The notes under the pieces: generated by a model
The model's input: the letters and a program-made list of their open reading frames with translations, nothing else
Database searches by the model: none
Told to the model about the DNA's origin: nothing
Position numbers and translations under genes: made by a program
Shown here: positions 38,212-47,748 of the stretch, piece after piece
Layout of the letters: every line of letters begins with the position of its first letter
Numbering within the stretch: the first letter of the stretch is position 1
Assembly (NCBI RefSeq): GCF_000760695.4
Contig: NZ_JHEG04000001.1
Span: 2,264,717-2,328,716 of the forward strand
Direction of reading: 5' to 3'
DNA: 64,000 nucleotides
DNA from: Tolypothrix bouteillei VB521301
GTDB lineage: Bacteria > Cyanobacteriota > Cyanobacteriia > Cyanobacteriales > Nostocaceae

Positions 38212-39337
38212 GACTCACTAAAGCCAAACAATCACCTTCTGTCCACCAAGCATAGATAGGAGTTTCACGATCTGGCAAATTAACAAATGTGTTGGGTTGT
38301 AAAACATTAATCTGTAACCCGTTTATTAATTGCACAACATAATTGATGTGCGTTCCCAAATACATAATATTAACCAACCGTCCTTCAAAGCAGTTATTTT
38401 CTACGCTGGGTTTGTAAAGAGATAGCTGTATTTTTTCCGGGCGCACGCTAACAACGATAGATTGTGATATTTCTGTTGGTGTATTTTCTTCACGAGTCAC
38501 AATAATGGAAAGCCCTGTTTTTGTTAAAATTTTAACGTGAGAAGCATCAGCGCCAGTTATTTCACCTGGTAATAAATTGGTATCGCCAATAAAATTAGCA
38601 ACGAATACTGTTTGAGGTTGTTCGTAAATTTCGCTGGGAGTCCCGACTTGTTCGAGTTTACCTTGATTCATGACAGCAACCCGATCCGATAAAGATAGCG
38701 CCTCTTCTTGATCGTGAGTCACCATGATGAAAGTCAATCCCAATTCTTTATGTAAATTGGACAGTTCAACCCTCATTTCTTTTCTCAATTTTAAATCAAG
38801 CGCCCCAAGGGGTTCATCTAAAAGCAAGACTGCAGGGCGATTGACGATCGCTCTTGCCAAGGCTATCCTTTGCTGTTGTCCCCCTGAGAGTTGATTGGGA
38901 AAACGCGATCGTAAACCCTCGAGCTTTACCAATTCTAGAGCTTGTTTGACTCTGCTTTCTATTTCCTTTTTACGGAGATTTTTAAGACGCAGTCCAAAAG
39001 CCACGTTCTCCCAGATATTTAAATGGTTAAACAGAGCATAACTTTGAAACACAGTGTTAACAGGGCGGCGATATGGGGGAACACTAGTCATAGACTGACC
39101 GCGAATCAACACTTGACCTGCATCTGCTCTTTCAAACCCTGCAATAAGCCTGAGTGTAGTTGTTTTTCCACAACCCGAAGGACCAAGGATACTAAAAAAT
39201 TCTCCTTGTCTGATATCCAAGTCTACTCCGTGGACAGCAGGTTCTTGGTTAAAAAACTTAAAAACGCTAAGTAATTCCACGTCTAGTGGTTCAAAACCTG
39301 CTGTTCCCCCTTGATTCTGAATTAGAGTCTGAGCCAT
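38204..39337 (-). CDS. potA: Spermidine/putrescine-type ABC transporter ATPase
   Basis: The product is an ABC ATPase with Walker A GPSGCGKTTTLR, signature LSGGQQQRIALARA, Walker B VLLLDEPLGALD and switch MVTHDQEEAL, followed by a TOBE-type regulatory domain (NFIGDTNLLPGEI, SVRPEKIQLS). This is typical of PotA. The frame is open from 39382. Of three possible starts, ATG 39337 (MAQTLIQNQGGTAGF) fits the family best, and ATG 39352 cannot be excluded. It is coupled to potD. Confidence 0.92.
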   Translation of the reverse strand: MAQTLIQNQGGTAGFEPLDVELLSVFKFFNQEPAVHGVDLDIRQGEFFSILGPSGCGKTTTLRLIAGFERADAGQVLIRGQSMTSVPPYRRPVNTVFQSYALFNHLNIWENVAFGLRLKNLRKKEIESRVKQALELVKLEGLRSRFPNQLSGGQQQRIALARAIVNRPAVLLLDEPLGALDLKLRKEMRVELSNLHKELGLTFIMVTHDQEEALSLSDRVAVMNQGKLEQVGTPSEIYEQPQTVFVANFIGDTNLLPGEITGADASHVKILTKTGLSIIVTREENTPTEISQSIVVSVRPEKIQLSLYKPSVENNCFEGRLVNIMYLGTHINYVVQLINGLQINVLQPNTFVNLPDRETPIYAWWTEGDCLALVSHD

Positions 39338-39382
39338 AGTACTTGATTTCATCCTGAGAGTATAAGTGTTTTTGTTAATCAA

Positions 39383-39698
39383 TGTAGTCGATGAGGCAAA
39401 TGAGAAGTTACACTTTGGTTTATTCTATCGGTCAAAGATAACTTACAGAAAAATATACTGTTAAGTTTAATTTGCCCGTAAATACACTTAAGACTGGAGG
39501 AAGTATTAAGGATGAAATATGATGCAAGTCTATATGGCTAAAACGAGAATTTCAAAATAAAGGTAGCTCGAGGAGCAATCTGCTGATAAGTATTTCGTTG
39601 GTTTTAAATCTAAATTTTACGTCATCCTTCATCCTTTATCCTTCCTCCTTCATAGTTTTTATATCAAAAAGAATTATTGCTCCCTGAGGTATTGCTTT
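39383..39698 (+). promoter_or_regulatory. Upstream region of the first PBP2 gene
   Basis: No gene is visible. The 19-base segment acactttggtttattctat at 39410-39428 is repeated exactly at 41750-41768 upstream of the second PBP2 gene. The segment catccttcatcctttatccttcctcc near 39623 belongs to the aaggatga repeat family. The shared segment is a candidate regulatory element or a remnant of the duplication. Confidence 0.45.
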
Positions 39699-41513
39699 AT
39701 GGCTTCCTTAAAAACATCTGGATTTAGCGGATTTCTTGGAAATAAAGGTTTACGAACTGTTGGAAAAAATTACCAATCTATATTTTTTATCATTATTACC
39801 ATTGCGATGATGGCTGGTATTAATGCTCGTTTAGTGTATTTGCAAATTGTTGAAGGTCCAAAGCTACGACAAAAAGCAGAAGCAAACCGGATGCGGACAA
39901 TCAGCAAACAACCCGAACGAGGCAACATTTTCGATCGCAATGGCAAACTGTTAGCAACAACACGCTATCCCCGTTCAGTGTACTTATGGCCTATGGCACA
40001 TACAAAACCATCATGGTCAGTTGTGAGTTCGCGTCTCGAACAAGTTTTGAAAATCTCCAGAGAGGAGATGGAAAAAAAATTAGACACTGCAGGTCCGAAT
40101 GCAACAACCCTTGTACGGATAGCACGCGACCTGAATGAAGCCGAAGTCACAGCTATAAAAGAGTATGAAAACGAACTTCAAGGCGTTGAAATTCATACAG
40201 AAGCAGTACGCTATTACCCTAACGGTAAAGCCATAGCCCATATCATTGGTTATACCCGTGAGTTAACCCCAGAGCAGCTGAAAAAAAAGCAAAAAGAAGG
40301 TTATCGACTTGGAGATGTTATTGGTCAAATGGGGGTAGAAAAAGCGTATGAAAATTTGTTGCGAGGAGAATGGGGCGGTCAGCAGGTAGAAGTAGATAGC
40401 AAAGGTCGTCCAATTCGCGTATTGGGAGAAAAACAAGCTCGTGCAGGCAATGATATTCACCTGACCATAGATTTAGATTTACAAAAAGCTGCTGAAGAAG
40501 CTTTAACATTTCCCAAGGGTGCTCTTGTTGCAATCGATCCAAACAATGGTGCTGTCTTAGCACTGGTGTCTCATCCCACCTTCGATCCCAATATTTTTTC
40601 CAAACGACAGCTGACTCAAAAAGACTGGGAAAGCGTACAAGGGAAAAACCATCCCCTCGTCAATCGCGCTCTGAGTGCTTTCCCTCCTGCGAGTACCTTT
40701 AAAATCATCACCACAAGTGCGGGATTGGAATCAGGAAAATTTTCTCCCGGTACAGTGCTGCAAACTTACGGTTCCTTAACCATTGGTGGAGTCACCTTTG
40801 GAGAGTGGAACCATGCTGGATTCGGACCGTTGGGGTTTCCAAAGGCAATGGCAATGAGTAGCGACACGTTCTTTTACCAAATTGGTAAGGGAGTTGGCGG
40901 TCCGACCTTAATTGAATGGACTCGTAAGTATGGCTTTGGTCATAAAACTGGAATTGAGTTGATAGACGAGGAATCAAAAGGATTAGTTCCAGATGAGAAA
41001 TGGAAGCGGAAAGCGTGGAAAATTCCTTGGACTGTAGGGGACACCATTAATATGTCCATCGGACAAGGTGCGCTACAAGTCACGCCACTGCAATCAGCGA
41101 TTATGTTCTCTGTTCCAGCTAACGGTGGTTATCGAATCAAACCCCATTTGCTCAAAGACCACGAAGAATCAAAAAAATGGAGGGAATCCTTAAACATGAA
41201 GCCCAGTACTATCAGAGTACTTCGCGATGGACTGCGGAAGGTGGTGACTGAAGGAACCGGTAAGCGTTTGAACGTACCATCCGTTGCTCCAACGTCTGGA
41301 AAAAGCGGTACTGCTGAGGCTGGCGTTGGTCGTCCCAATCATACTTGGTTTGGAGCATATGCTCCAGCTGATAAGCCAGAAATTGTGGTGGTGGCGTTTG
41401 GTGAAAATTCTGGCGGACATGGAGGGAGCGATTGTGGACCTATGGTTTTACAAGTGTTAGAAAAGTACTTCCATAAGAAACATCCAAGTAAATACAAAAA
41501 ATCTGAACCATAG
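39699..41513 (+). CDS. mrdA: Penicillin-binding protein 2 (transpeptidase), copy 1
   Basis: The 604-residue protein has one N-terminal membrane anchor (about 27-50), a class B dimerisation domain (PERGNIFDRNGKLLATTRYP, ELTPEQL, GDVIGQMGVEKAYE) and a transpeptidase domain with the nucleophile Ser332 (PPASTFKI), SSDTFFY and KSGTAEA in place of KTG. It crosslinks peptidoglycan during elongation. A near-identical paralogue follows 373 bases downstream. The second motif is S-S-D rather than S-x-N, as in other PBP2 proteins. The product may be specialised for a cell type, but nothing here proves that. Confidence 0.93.
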   Translation: MASLKTSGFSGFLGNKGLRTVGKNYQSIFFIIITIAMMAGINARLVYLQIVEGPKLRQKAEANRMRTISKQPERGNIFDRNGKLLATTRYPRSVYLWPMAHTKPSWSVVSSRLEQVLKISREEMEKKLDTAGPNATTLVRIARDLNEAEVTAIKEYENELQGVEIHTEAVRYYPNGKAIAHIIGYTRELTPEQLKKKQKEGYRLGDVIGQMGVEKAYENLLRGEWGGQQVEVDSKGRPIRVLGEKQARAGNDIHLTIDLDLQKAAEEALTFPKGALVAIDPNNGAVLALVSHPTFDPNIFSKRQLTQKDWESVQGKNHPLVNRALSAFPPASTFKIITTSAGLESGKFSPGTVLQTYGSLTIGGVTFGEWNHAGFGPLGFPKAMAMSSDTFFYQIGKGVGGPTLIEWTRKYGFGHKTGIELIDEESKGLVPDEKWKRKAWKIPWTVGDTINMSIGQGALQVTPLQSAIMFSVPANGGYRIKPHLLKDHEESKKWRESLNMKPSTIRVLRDGLRKVVTEGTGKRLNVPSVAPTSGKSGTAEAGVGRPNHTWFGAYAPADKPEIVVVAFGENSGGHGGSDCGPMVLQVLEKYFHKKHPSKYKKSEP

Positions 41514-41886
41514 GAATTCCAAAAGACTGAAAAGATTTTCCATTGAGATAAGCATCAGACGCAGGGGAGGAAAAAAGGCTCGACTGACAAACAACTATTG
41601 CCGTAGATAGCAGAAAGAAGTAGTATAAAATTAACAAGGCGTCATCATAGTTTACCGAGCAGGCATTGCAGTTGGGTTAATTTTTGGTAAAGTTTACAAT
41701 TTTGCCAGAAAGATGCCTGTATGTGTATTCTGCCAAGCAGATTACAGGTAACACTTTGGTTTATTCTATATAGCTAAAACATTTTGCAATAAGACTGCAC
41801 TACTCTAGTTGCTTTCCTAAAAACTAGGTAAAATCTTAGTGTAATCCTATACAATTACTCTTTTTCTCGCAATTCCTGCTTGTTAT
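41514..41886 (+). promoter_or_regulatory. Spacer between tandem PBP2 genes
   Basis: No gene is visible. It contains the 19-base segment 41750-41768 that also precedes copy 1, here 118 bases before the start. Further promoter boxes were not recognised. Confidence 0.45.
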
Positions 41887-43701
41887 ATGGCGCTACTGCA
41901 ATCACCTCAACCCCTAGTTAAAAAAAGAGAAACACGTACCGTTGGACGCGGTTCTCAGCCCTTATTTTTAATCATATTTACCTTACTACTGACTGCGGGG
42001 ATTGGCACTCGTTTAGCCTACTTACAAATTGTTGAAGGAGCAAAGCTCCGAGAAAGAGCAGAGTCCAATCGGATTCGCACGATCCCCAAACAACCTGAAC
42101 GAGGCAATATCTTCGATCGCAATGGCAAACTGCTAGCGACAACTCGCTATCCCCGTTCCGTGTATTTGTGGCCTATGGCACATACAAAACCATCATGGTC
42201 GGTTGTCGGTCCGCGTTTGTCTAAAATTCTTGATATACCTGAAGACGACATTATCAAGAAGTTAGAAGAAGCAGGTCCAAACATGGCTCTTGTGAGGATT
42301 GCCCGCAACCTCAACGAAGCGGAAATTACGGCCCTAAAAGAGTATGCTAGTGAACTGCAAACTGTGGAAATTCATACCGAAGCAGTGCGCTATTATCCTC
42401 ACGGACAAGCTCTAGCTCACGTATTGGGTTACACGCGAGAATTGACATCGCAACAGTTGAGAGAAAAGAAAAAAGACGGTTACCGACTTGGTGATGTCAT
42501 CGGTCAAATGGGTGTAGAAAAGGCATATGAAAAAACATTGCGGGGTGAGTGGGGCGGTCAGCAGGTGGAAGTGGATGGTAAAGGTCGCCCAATTCGAGTC
42601 CTGGGAGAAAAACAAGCAAAAGCAGGGAATGATATCCACCTAACTTTAGATTTAAACCTGCAAAAAGCAGCGGAAAAAGCTTTAAATGGTCGTGACGGTT
42701 CTATTGTTGCCCTAGATCCGCGTAACGGTGCTGTTTTAGCAATGGTATCTCACCCCACCTTTGACCCAAATATCTTCTCGAAGCAAAAACTTTCGACAAA
42801 GGATTGGCAGACCGTACAAGGAGAAAACCATCCTTTGCTCAATCGGGCTGTTAGCAGTGCCTATCCACCCGCGAGTACTTTCAAAATCGTCACCACAACA
42901 GCTGGATTGGAATCAGGCAAGTTTTCTCCCAACACGGTACTGCAGACCTACGGTTCTCTAACAGTTGGTGGGGTGACATTTGCAGAATGGAATCATGCAG
43001 GATTCGGTCCTCTGGGATTTCCAGGAGCTATGGCATGGAGTAGCGATACATTTTTCTACCAAATTGGTCGGGGCGTTGGCGGTCCTACTTTAATTGATTG
43101 GACGCGAAAATATGGGTTTGGAAAGAAAACGGGAATAGAATTTGTCTCTGAAGAAACCAAAGGAAACGTTCCAGACGAAGCATGGAAGCAAAAAGTGTGG
43201 AAAATGCCGTGGACTGTCGGAGATAGTATTAATATGTCTATCGGTCAAGGCGCTTTACAAACGACACCGCTACAAGTTGCGGTCATGTTTGCTGTTCCAG
43301 CCAACGGTGGCTATCGAGTCAAACCGCACCTACTGAAAGACAATGAAGAATCGAAAAATTGGCGGGAATCGCTAAATATGAAGCCAAGTACCGTGAAAGT
43401 TTTACGCGAAGGCTTGCGGAAAGTTGTATCCGAGGGTACGGGGAAAGCACTCAATGTTACAACCATTCCTCCCGCTGCTGGTAAAAGCGGTACTGCTGAA
43501 GCATGGAAGCATAGAGTCAAAGCAAATCACGCTTGGTTTGGTGCGTATGCTCCCTACGATAAGCCAGAAATTGTGGTTTTAGCATTTGCCGAACACTCTG
43601 GCGGTGGCGGTGGTAGCGTTTCTGCTCCTATGGTACTGCAAGTTATCGAAGAATACTTCCGGCACAAGGCTCCTGCTAAGTCTCAAAAAGCAGGAAATTG
43701 A
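41887..43701 (+). CDS. mrdA: Penicillin-binding protein 2 (transpeptidase), copy 2
   Basis: This 604-residue protein has the same architecture as copy 1: a membrane anchor at about 25-45, the conserved ERGNIFDRNGKLLATTRYP block, and a transpeptidase domain with nucleophile Ser330 (PPASTFKI), SSDTFFY and KSGTAEA. Most of the sequence matches copy 1. The differences cluster at the N-terminus, around residues 110-160 and in the loop after KSGTAEA (WKHRVKANHAWFG). The pair is a tandem duplication that includes part of the upstream region. Confidence 0.93.
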   Translation: MALLQSPQPLVKKRETRTVGRGSQPLFLIIFTLLLTAGIGTRLAYLQIVEGAKLRERAESNRIRTIPKQPERGNIFDRNGKLLATTRYPRSVYLWPMAHTKPSWSVVGPRLSKILDIPEDDIIKKLEEAGPNMALVRIARNLNEAEITALKEYASELQTVEIHTEAVRYYPHGQALAHVLGYTRELTSQQLREKKKDGYRLGDVIGQMGVEKAYEKTLRGEWGGQQVEVDGKGRPIRVLGEKQAKAGNDIHLTLDLNLQKAAEKALNGRDGSIVALDPRNGAVLAMVSHPTFDPNIFSKQKLSTKDWQTVQGENHPLLNRAVSSAYPPASTFKIVTTTAGLESGKFSPNTVLQTYGSLTVGGVTFAEWNHAGFGPLGFPGAMAWSSDTFFYQIGRGVGGPTLIDWTRKYGFGKKTGIEFVSEETKGNVPDEAWKQKVWKMPWTVGDSINMSIGQGALQTTPLQVAVMFAVPANGGYRVKPHLLKDNEESKNWRESLNMKPSTVKVLREGLRKVVSEGTGKALNVTTIPPAAGKSGTAEAWKHRVKANHAWFGAYAPYDKPEIVVLAFAEHSGGGGGSVSAPMVLQVIEEYFRHKAPAKSQKAGN

Positions 43702-43791
43702 AAAAGACGACGATAAATGATGTAGGGGCGCAAGGCATTGCGCCTTACAAACCATATGGTTCTCTCCAATCCCCAGTCCCCAGTTCCTTTA

Positions 43792-44607
43792 TTATTTTGC
43801 TTGGGTGACCGGTTTGTAATTCTTAGCTCGGTAAAATGTTTCCAAGCTACCGCGATCGCCCACAAAACGCCAGTGCCATGGCTCATAACTCACTCCTTGA
43901 AGATTGCCTTTAGGGAATGACAGCTCAAAACTAAAACGAGCTGCGTTTGCTTGCAACCACTGAAAAGCTTTTGTTTTTTCAAAATTAGTATTGAGATTGG
44001 TTGATGGTGCGTTTCCATCTCCGACATCTACAGCATAACCCGTGTGATGTTCGCTATGACCGGGAGGTGCGCTGACAGCCGCCCGCTGTGCGGGTGTCTG
44101 GTTTCGCTGAGCACCAACCACAAAAAATAATTGTTCTTGTTCTTGTATGGAACGAAAACCGGAAATTGGAACTAAAATAACCCCCGCGCTTCTAGCAGCT
44201 GCTACCATCTCTTGATATTTTTGAGCAGCAGTTGCTCTCAATTTGATACGTCCATCACGAGTAATTGGTTGAAGTTCGGTCGAAGGGGCTTCCGAGTAGG
44301 AAAAATGCCCCAAAACTAAATCTTCATTCACTTTGGCAGAATTTCCAGCTTTCTGCGGAGTTGCAGGATTTGAAGTCGTAGGAGAAGGTTTGGAATTATT
44401 TGGTTTTTTAGATTCCACAAACAGGAAAAACAAACCACTCAACAAAGCCAGCAGGACAAATCCAGCCACTCCTCCACCCAACCAAATGAACCATCGGAAG
44501 CGGACCTTAGTTTCTGCATCAGGAGTATCGCGTAAAGCTGCCGGGATATCTTCACTTTTACTAGTTGGTGTGTCCTGTGGTTGTTCGGGAAAACCAGCAT
44601 TACTCAC
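43792..44607 (-). CDS. D-alanyl-D-alanine carboxypeptidase, VanY-like (M15B)
   Basis: The 271-residue protein has a transmembrane anchor at about 38-67 and a VanY-type metallopeptidase domain. Zinc and catalytic residues lie in HSEHHTGYAVDVGD and YEPWHWRFVG, with the substrate region PISGFRSIQEQEQLFF. It trims the terminal D-Ala from peptidoglycan stems in the periplasm. It sits beside two peptidoglycan transpeptidase genes but on the opposite strand, so the link is functional rather than operonic. Confidence 0.9.
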   Translation of the reverse strand: MSNAGFPEQPQDTPTSKSEDIPAALRDTPDAETKVRFRWFIWLGGGVAGFVLLALLSGLFFLFVESKKPNNSKPSPTTSNPATPQKAGNSAKVNEDLVLGHFSYSEAPSTELQPITRDGRIKLRATAAQKYQEMVAAARSAGVILVPISGFRSIQEQEQLFFVVGAQRNQTPAQRAAVSAPPGHSEHHTGYAVDVGDGNAPSTNLNTNFEKTKAFQWLQANAARFSFELSFPKGNLQGVSYEPWHWRFVGDRGSLETFYRAKNYKPVTQAK

Positions 44608-44709
44608 AAGCCCACTCCTGCTTTTTATAAATAACCATAAAAATTGTAAACTAGATAGAAGGACACAAAATTAGGTAATATTTTACATCTACTTATATAA
44701 GTCCCAGTT

Positions 44710-45630
44710 TTGCGTAAACTCTTAGAACTGTACCTTTTTTTAGTGGGTCTAGTCCTTTTAGGATATATCCTGGGACGCAAGTCACCCGAGACAGTGCCTA
44801 CCCTAGTAGGTCGATTCCTTTTTTGGGTAGGAGTACCGATAAGCATTGTAATTTTTCTACGAAAAGCTGACTTGTCGGGACCGATTTGGATTGCACCAGC
44901 GATCGCCTTCTTAGCTATTTTACTAGGGGCGTTTTTAGCTTGGCTAGGAATTAAAGGACTAACCCATTGGACCAACACAACACCCCAGAAATCAACTCAA
45001 GGTAGTTTTCTCTTAGCGGCAATGGTGGGTAACACAGGTTATATTGGCTATCCTGTCACCCTGTCAATAGTTGGCACTCAGTATTTTGCATGGGCATTGT
45101 TTTATGATTTGCTTGGAACAACATTAGCGGCTTATGGATTGGGTGTTGCTCTAGCAGCTCGTTTTGGCGATAATGCCCGGAATCACGCGCAAGTGCTTCA
45201 AGCCATTTTCATCAATCCAGCCTTATGGAGTTTTGGATTTGGTTTCCTCCTCCGACAGATTCAAATCCCCCAAACCATAGATTTTTGTCTGGAAATAGTA
45301 GCATGGTGTTCCGTTGCCTTATCCCTTGTCTTAATTGGGATGCGACTGAGTAAACTCAATTCTTGGCACAGTTTTCCAAAAGCTACCATAAGTGTGGGCA
45401 TCAAAATGTTAGTTGTTCCCTTATTAGTTAGCAGCATTCTACCCTTGTTTGGTCTCACTGGAGCAGTGGCACAAGTTATTTTGCTACAAATGGCAATGCC
45501 CCCAGCCTTTGCCACATTGGTTCTTGCCGAAACCTTCAACCTCGATCGAGATCTCGCAGTCACTGCATTGGCAATGGGAACCATGTTACTTTTGTTCACT
45601 TTGCCATTGTGGTTGGTCGTTAGTGGTTAG
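44710..45630 (+). CDS. AEC-family transporter (auxin efflux carrier type)
   Basis: The 306-residue membrane protein has about ten hydrophobic segments and the AEC layout of two five-helix halves. Features include LVGRFLFWVGVPISIVIFLR, MVGNTGYIGYPVTLSIVG and LQMAMPPAFATLVLAETFNLD. Translation appears to start at TTG (MRKLLELYLFLVG). The substrate is unknown. The last codons and stop (VVSG-stop) fall inside the 45619-45652 inverted repeat. Confidence 0.85.
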   Translation: MRKLLELYLFLVGLVLLGYILGRKSPETVPTLVGRFLFWVGVPISIVIFLRKADLSGPIWIAPAIAFLAILLGAFLAWLGIKGLTHWTNTTPQKSTQGSFLLAAMVGNTGYIGYPVTLSIVGTQYFAWALFYDLLGTTLAAYGLGVALAARFGDNARNHAQVLQAIFINPALWSFGFGFLLRQIQIPQTIDFCLEIVAWCSVALSLVLIGMRLSKLNSWHSFPKATISVGIKMLVVPLLVSSILPLFGLTGAVAQVILLQMAMPPAFATLVLAETFNLDRDLAVTALAMGTMLLLFTLPLWLVVSG

Positions 45631-45665
45631 TCGTCGATCGCTAACCACTAACAACTAACTACTAA
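45619..45665. terminator. Perfect 12-bp inverted repeat between convergent genes
   Basis: The arms gttagtggttag (45619-45630) and ctaaccactaac (45641-45652) pair perfectly around a ten-base loop. They are followed by further actaaca heptamers. The repeat contains the stop codon of the left gene and lies before the end of the right gene, so it probably terminates both. Confidence 0.6.
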
Positions 45666-46167
45666 CCATTTCCACCAAATCCGCCGGATTCATTAATTCA
45701 TATGGTTCAAAAGGTTGATGTATCCAGGGATTGTCTGGTAGGTAATCGATGTAGTAATCCGGTACTATAACAGAGCAAGCTTTGTACCAGAGGACAGCTG
45801 TCCGAATATCTTCTATAGTAGATTGGCTATTGTCTTGTAGCCATGGAATACATTGTTGAAGAGTAATGCCAGAATCTACCAAATCATCCACTAAAAGAAT
45901 GCGCGACCCCAAATGTTCGGTGGTCATAGTTAAGTGGCGTGAAAAGATGAGATTTCCTCTCTCTTGCTTTCCCGATCCAGTGTAAGATGATGTTGCTAAA
46001 ATTGCCAAAGGCTGGTTATAAATACGGGAAAGAATATCTCCAACCCTCAGTCCTCCTCTCGCAAGACAAACAATCTGGTTAAATTCCCACCCAGATTGAT
46101 AGATTTTAGCCGCCAGGTGCTCAATTTTTCGATGATAATCTGACCAAGAAACGTAAAGGTCTTGCAT
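45655..46167 (-). CDS. Phosphoribosyltransferase family protein
   Basis: The product has the PRPP-binding loop ILLVDDLVDSGITLQ and the upstream ARGGLRVGDILSR segment of type I phosphoribosyltransferases, most like xanthine/guanine phosphoribosyltransferases of purine salvage. The frame is open to 46266, but its first 33 codons are repeat DNA (LTTNN, PLTTNYQPLTN). ATG 46167 (MQDLYVSWSDYHRKIE) is therefore chosen, giving 170 residues. The exact base substrate is not certain. Confidence 0.88.
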   Translation of the reverse strand: MQDLYVSWSDYHRKIEHLAAKIYQSGWEFNQIVCLARGGLRVGDILSRIYNQPLAILATSSYTGSGKQERGNLIFSRHLTMTTEHLGSRILLVDDLVDSGITLQQCIPWLQDNSQSTIEDIRTAVLWYKACSVIVPDYYIDYLPDNPWIHQPFEPYELMNPADLVEMVSS

Positions 46168-46258
46168 ATTGGTTAGTGGTTGGTAATTAGTAGTTAGCGG
46201 TGTAGGACAGGTGTCTTGACTGTCATTGTTAGTGGTTAGTGGAACATGACAGATGACA
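46168..46258. repeat. ggttagtg repeats upstream of the phosphoribosyltransferase gene
   Basis: Two clusters of ttagtgg/ttagtag-type heptamers flank a short unique segment. The same DNA also keeps the reading frame of the downstream gene open by chance, which would give a false longer N-terminus. Confidence 0.7.
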
Positions 46259-46305
46259 GTGGACAATATGCAACATAGTTGATGTTATTACAAGTATAAA
46301 GTTTT

Positions 46306-47748
46306 ATGAACAATTCTGACTCTGATGACTGCGCCCAACAAACTCCAGAAAGTGACAAGTTAGACTTGAGTACCAAAATAGCTTTTGGTGCTGGAGATTT
46401 GGGTACGGCAATTACTGCTATGATTGGGATTTCTTATTTGTCGCCTTTTCTGACAGATGTCGCAGGTTTGAAACCCCAATTAGCAGGGCAAACTCAGCTT
46501 ATTGGTAAAGTGTGGGATGCTATCAACGATCCTATGGTTGGGGTGTTAAGCGATCGCACTCAAAGTCAGCAAGGAAGGCGTTATCCCTGGATGATCTGGG
46601 GAGCAATTCCTTTTGGAGTCTTCTTTTTTTTGCAGTGGATTGTCCCTCATTTTAGTAATAACGAAAATGCAAATCAGTGGGGGTTATTTTGGTATTACAC
46701 TGCTATTTCAATTTTGTTTAATGCTTTTTATACGGTTGTTAACTTACCATACACTGCTTTAACAGCAGAATTAACTCAAGACTATGACGAACGCACCAGT
46801 CTGAACAGTTTTCGCTTTAGCTTTTCTATTGGCGGTAGCATTCTTGCTCTCATAATTGGTTTGGGTATTTCCATAGTCGTTCCCAATAACAAAAGTACAC
46901 AATATTTACTTTTAGGAGCTATCTGTGCCATTATCTCCGTGTTGCCTTTGTACTGGTGTGTTTGGGGAACAAAAGGTCGCGCTCAAGCTGTAGCAAAGCA
47001 ACATCCACAATTAGAGCAAACAGTTTCAATTCCTTTTCTACAGCAACTCAAAATTGCTTTTACAAATCGCCCTTTCTTATTTGTAGTAGGGATTTATTTG
47101 TGTTCTTGGTTGGCGGTTCAGCTAACAGCAGGTATTATCCCCTACTTTGTCACTAGTTGGATGCGCCTTCCGCAATGGCATATTAGCTTAGTACTCTTGG
47201 CAGTACAGGGAACCGCTATGTCCATGCTATTTGTTTGGAGTGGTATCAGCAGACGTTATGGCAAACGAGCGGTGTACTTTATGGGAATGAGTTTGTGGCT
47301 TATCGCCCAGACTGGACTTTTTTTCGTACAACCCGGTCAAATTGTGTTGATGTACTTTTTAGCAGTTATGGCGGGTTTTGGAGTATCTACGGCTTATCTT
47401 GTTCCCTGGTCGATGCTACCCGATGTGATTGAACTGGATGAATTAAACACGGGACAACGGCGGGAAGGTATTTTTTACAGTTTCATAGTGTTCGTGCAAA
47501 AAATTTGTTTGGGATTGGCTGTGAATATAGTTCTGCAAAGGCTGGGTACAGCTGGGTATATTAAACCTACAACAGAAATCCCGTTACCAAATCAACCTGA
47601 TTCTGTATTAGAAGTCATTCGCTTCTCTATTGGTCCCATACCAGCACTCGCTTTAATTTTTGGCTTAGTTTTAGCTTACTTTTATCCCCTTACCCGCGAG
47701 CTACACGCGCAAATCGTACTGCAACTCAAAGAACGGCAAAACCAATAA
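46306..47748 (+). CDS. GPH-family sugar/cation symporter (MFS superfamily)
   Basis: The 480-residue membrane protein shows the GPH (MelB-like) signature: STKIAFGAGDLGTAITAMIG, VWDAINDPMVGVLSDRTQSQ and GRRYPWMIWGAIPF. About twelve membrane segments are visible, and the C-terminal half has LPDVIELDELNTGQRREGIFYSF. Members take up glycosides or related compounds with a cation. The substrate here is unknown. It is divergent from the phosphoribosyltransferase gene. Confidence 0.9.
   Translation: MNNSDSDDCAQQTPESDKLDLSTKIAFGAGDLGTAITAMIGISYLSPFLTDVAGLKPQLAGQTQLIGKVWDAINDPMVGVLSDRTQSQQGRRYPWMIWGAIPFGVFFFLQWIVPHFSNNENANQWGLFWYYTAISILFNAFYTVVNLPYTALTAELTQDYDERTSLNSFRFSFSIGGSILALIIGLGISIVVPNNKSTQYLLLGAICAIISVLPLYWCVWGTKGRAQAVAKQHPQLEQTVSIPFLQQLKIAFTNRPFLFVVGIYLCSWLAVQLTAGIIPYFVTSWMRLPQWHISLVLLAVQGTAMSMLFVWSGISRRYGKRAVYFMGMSLWLIAQTGLFFVQPGQIVLMYFLAVMAGFGVSTAYLVPWSMLPDVIELDELNTGQRREGIFYSFIVFVQKICLGLAVNIVLQRLGTAGYIKPTTEIPLPNQPDSVLEVIRFSIGPIPALALIFGLVLAYFYPLTRELHAQIVLQLKERQNQ

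Noticed and set aside
46168..46266. Longer N-terminus of the phosphoribosyltransferase
   Set aside because: The extra 33 residues are encoded by ttagtgg repeats, and the family sequence begins at the ATG at 46167.
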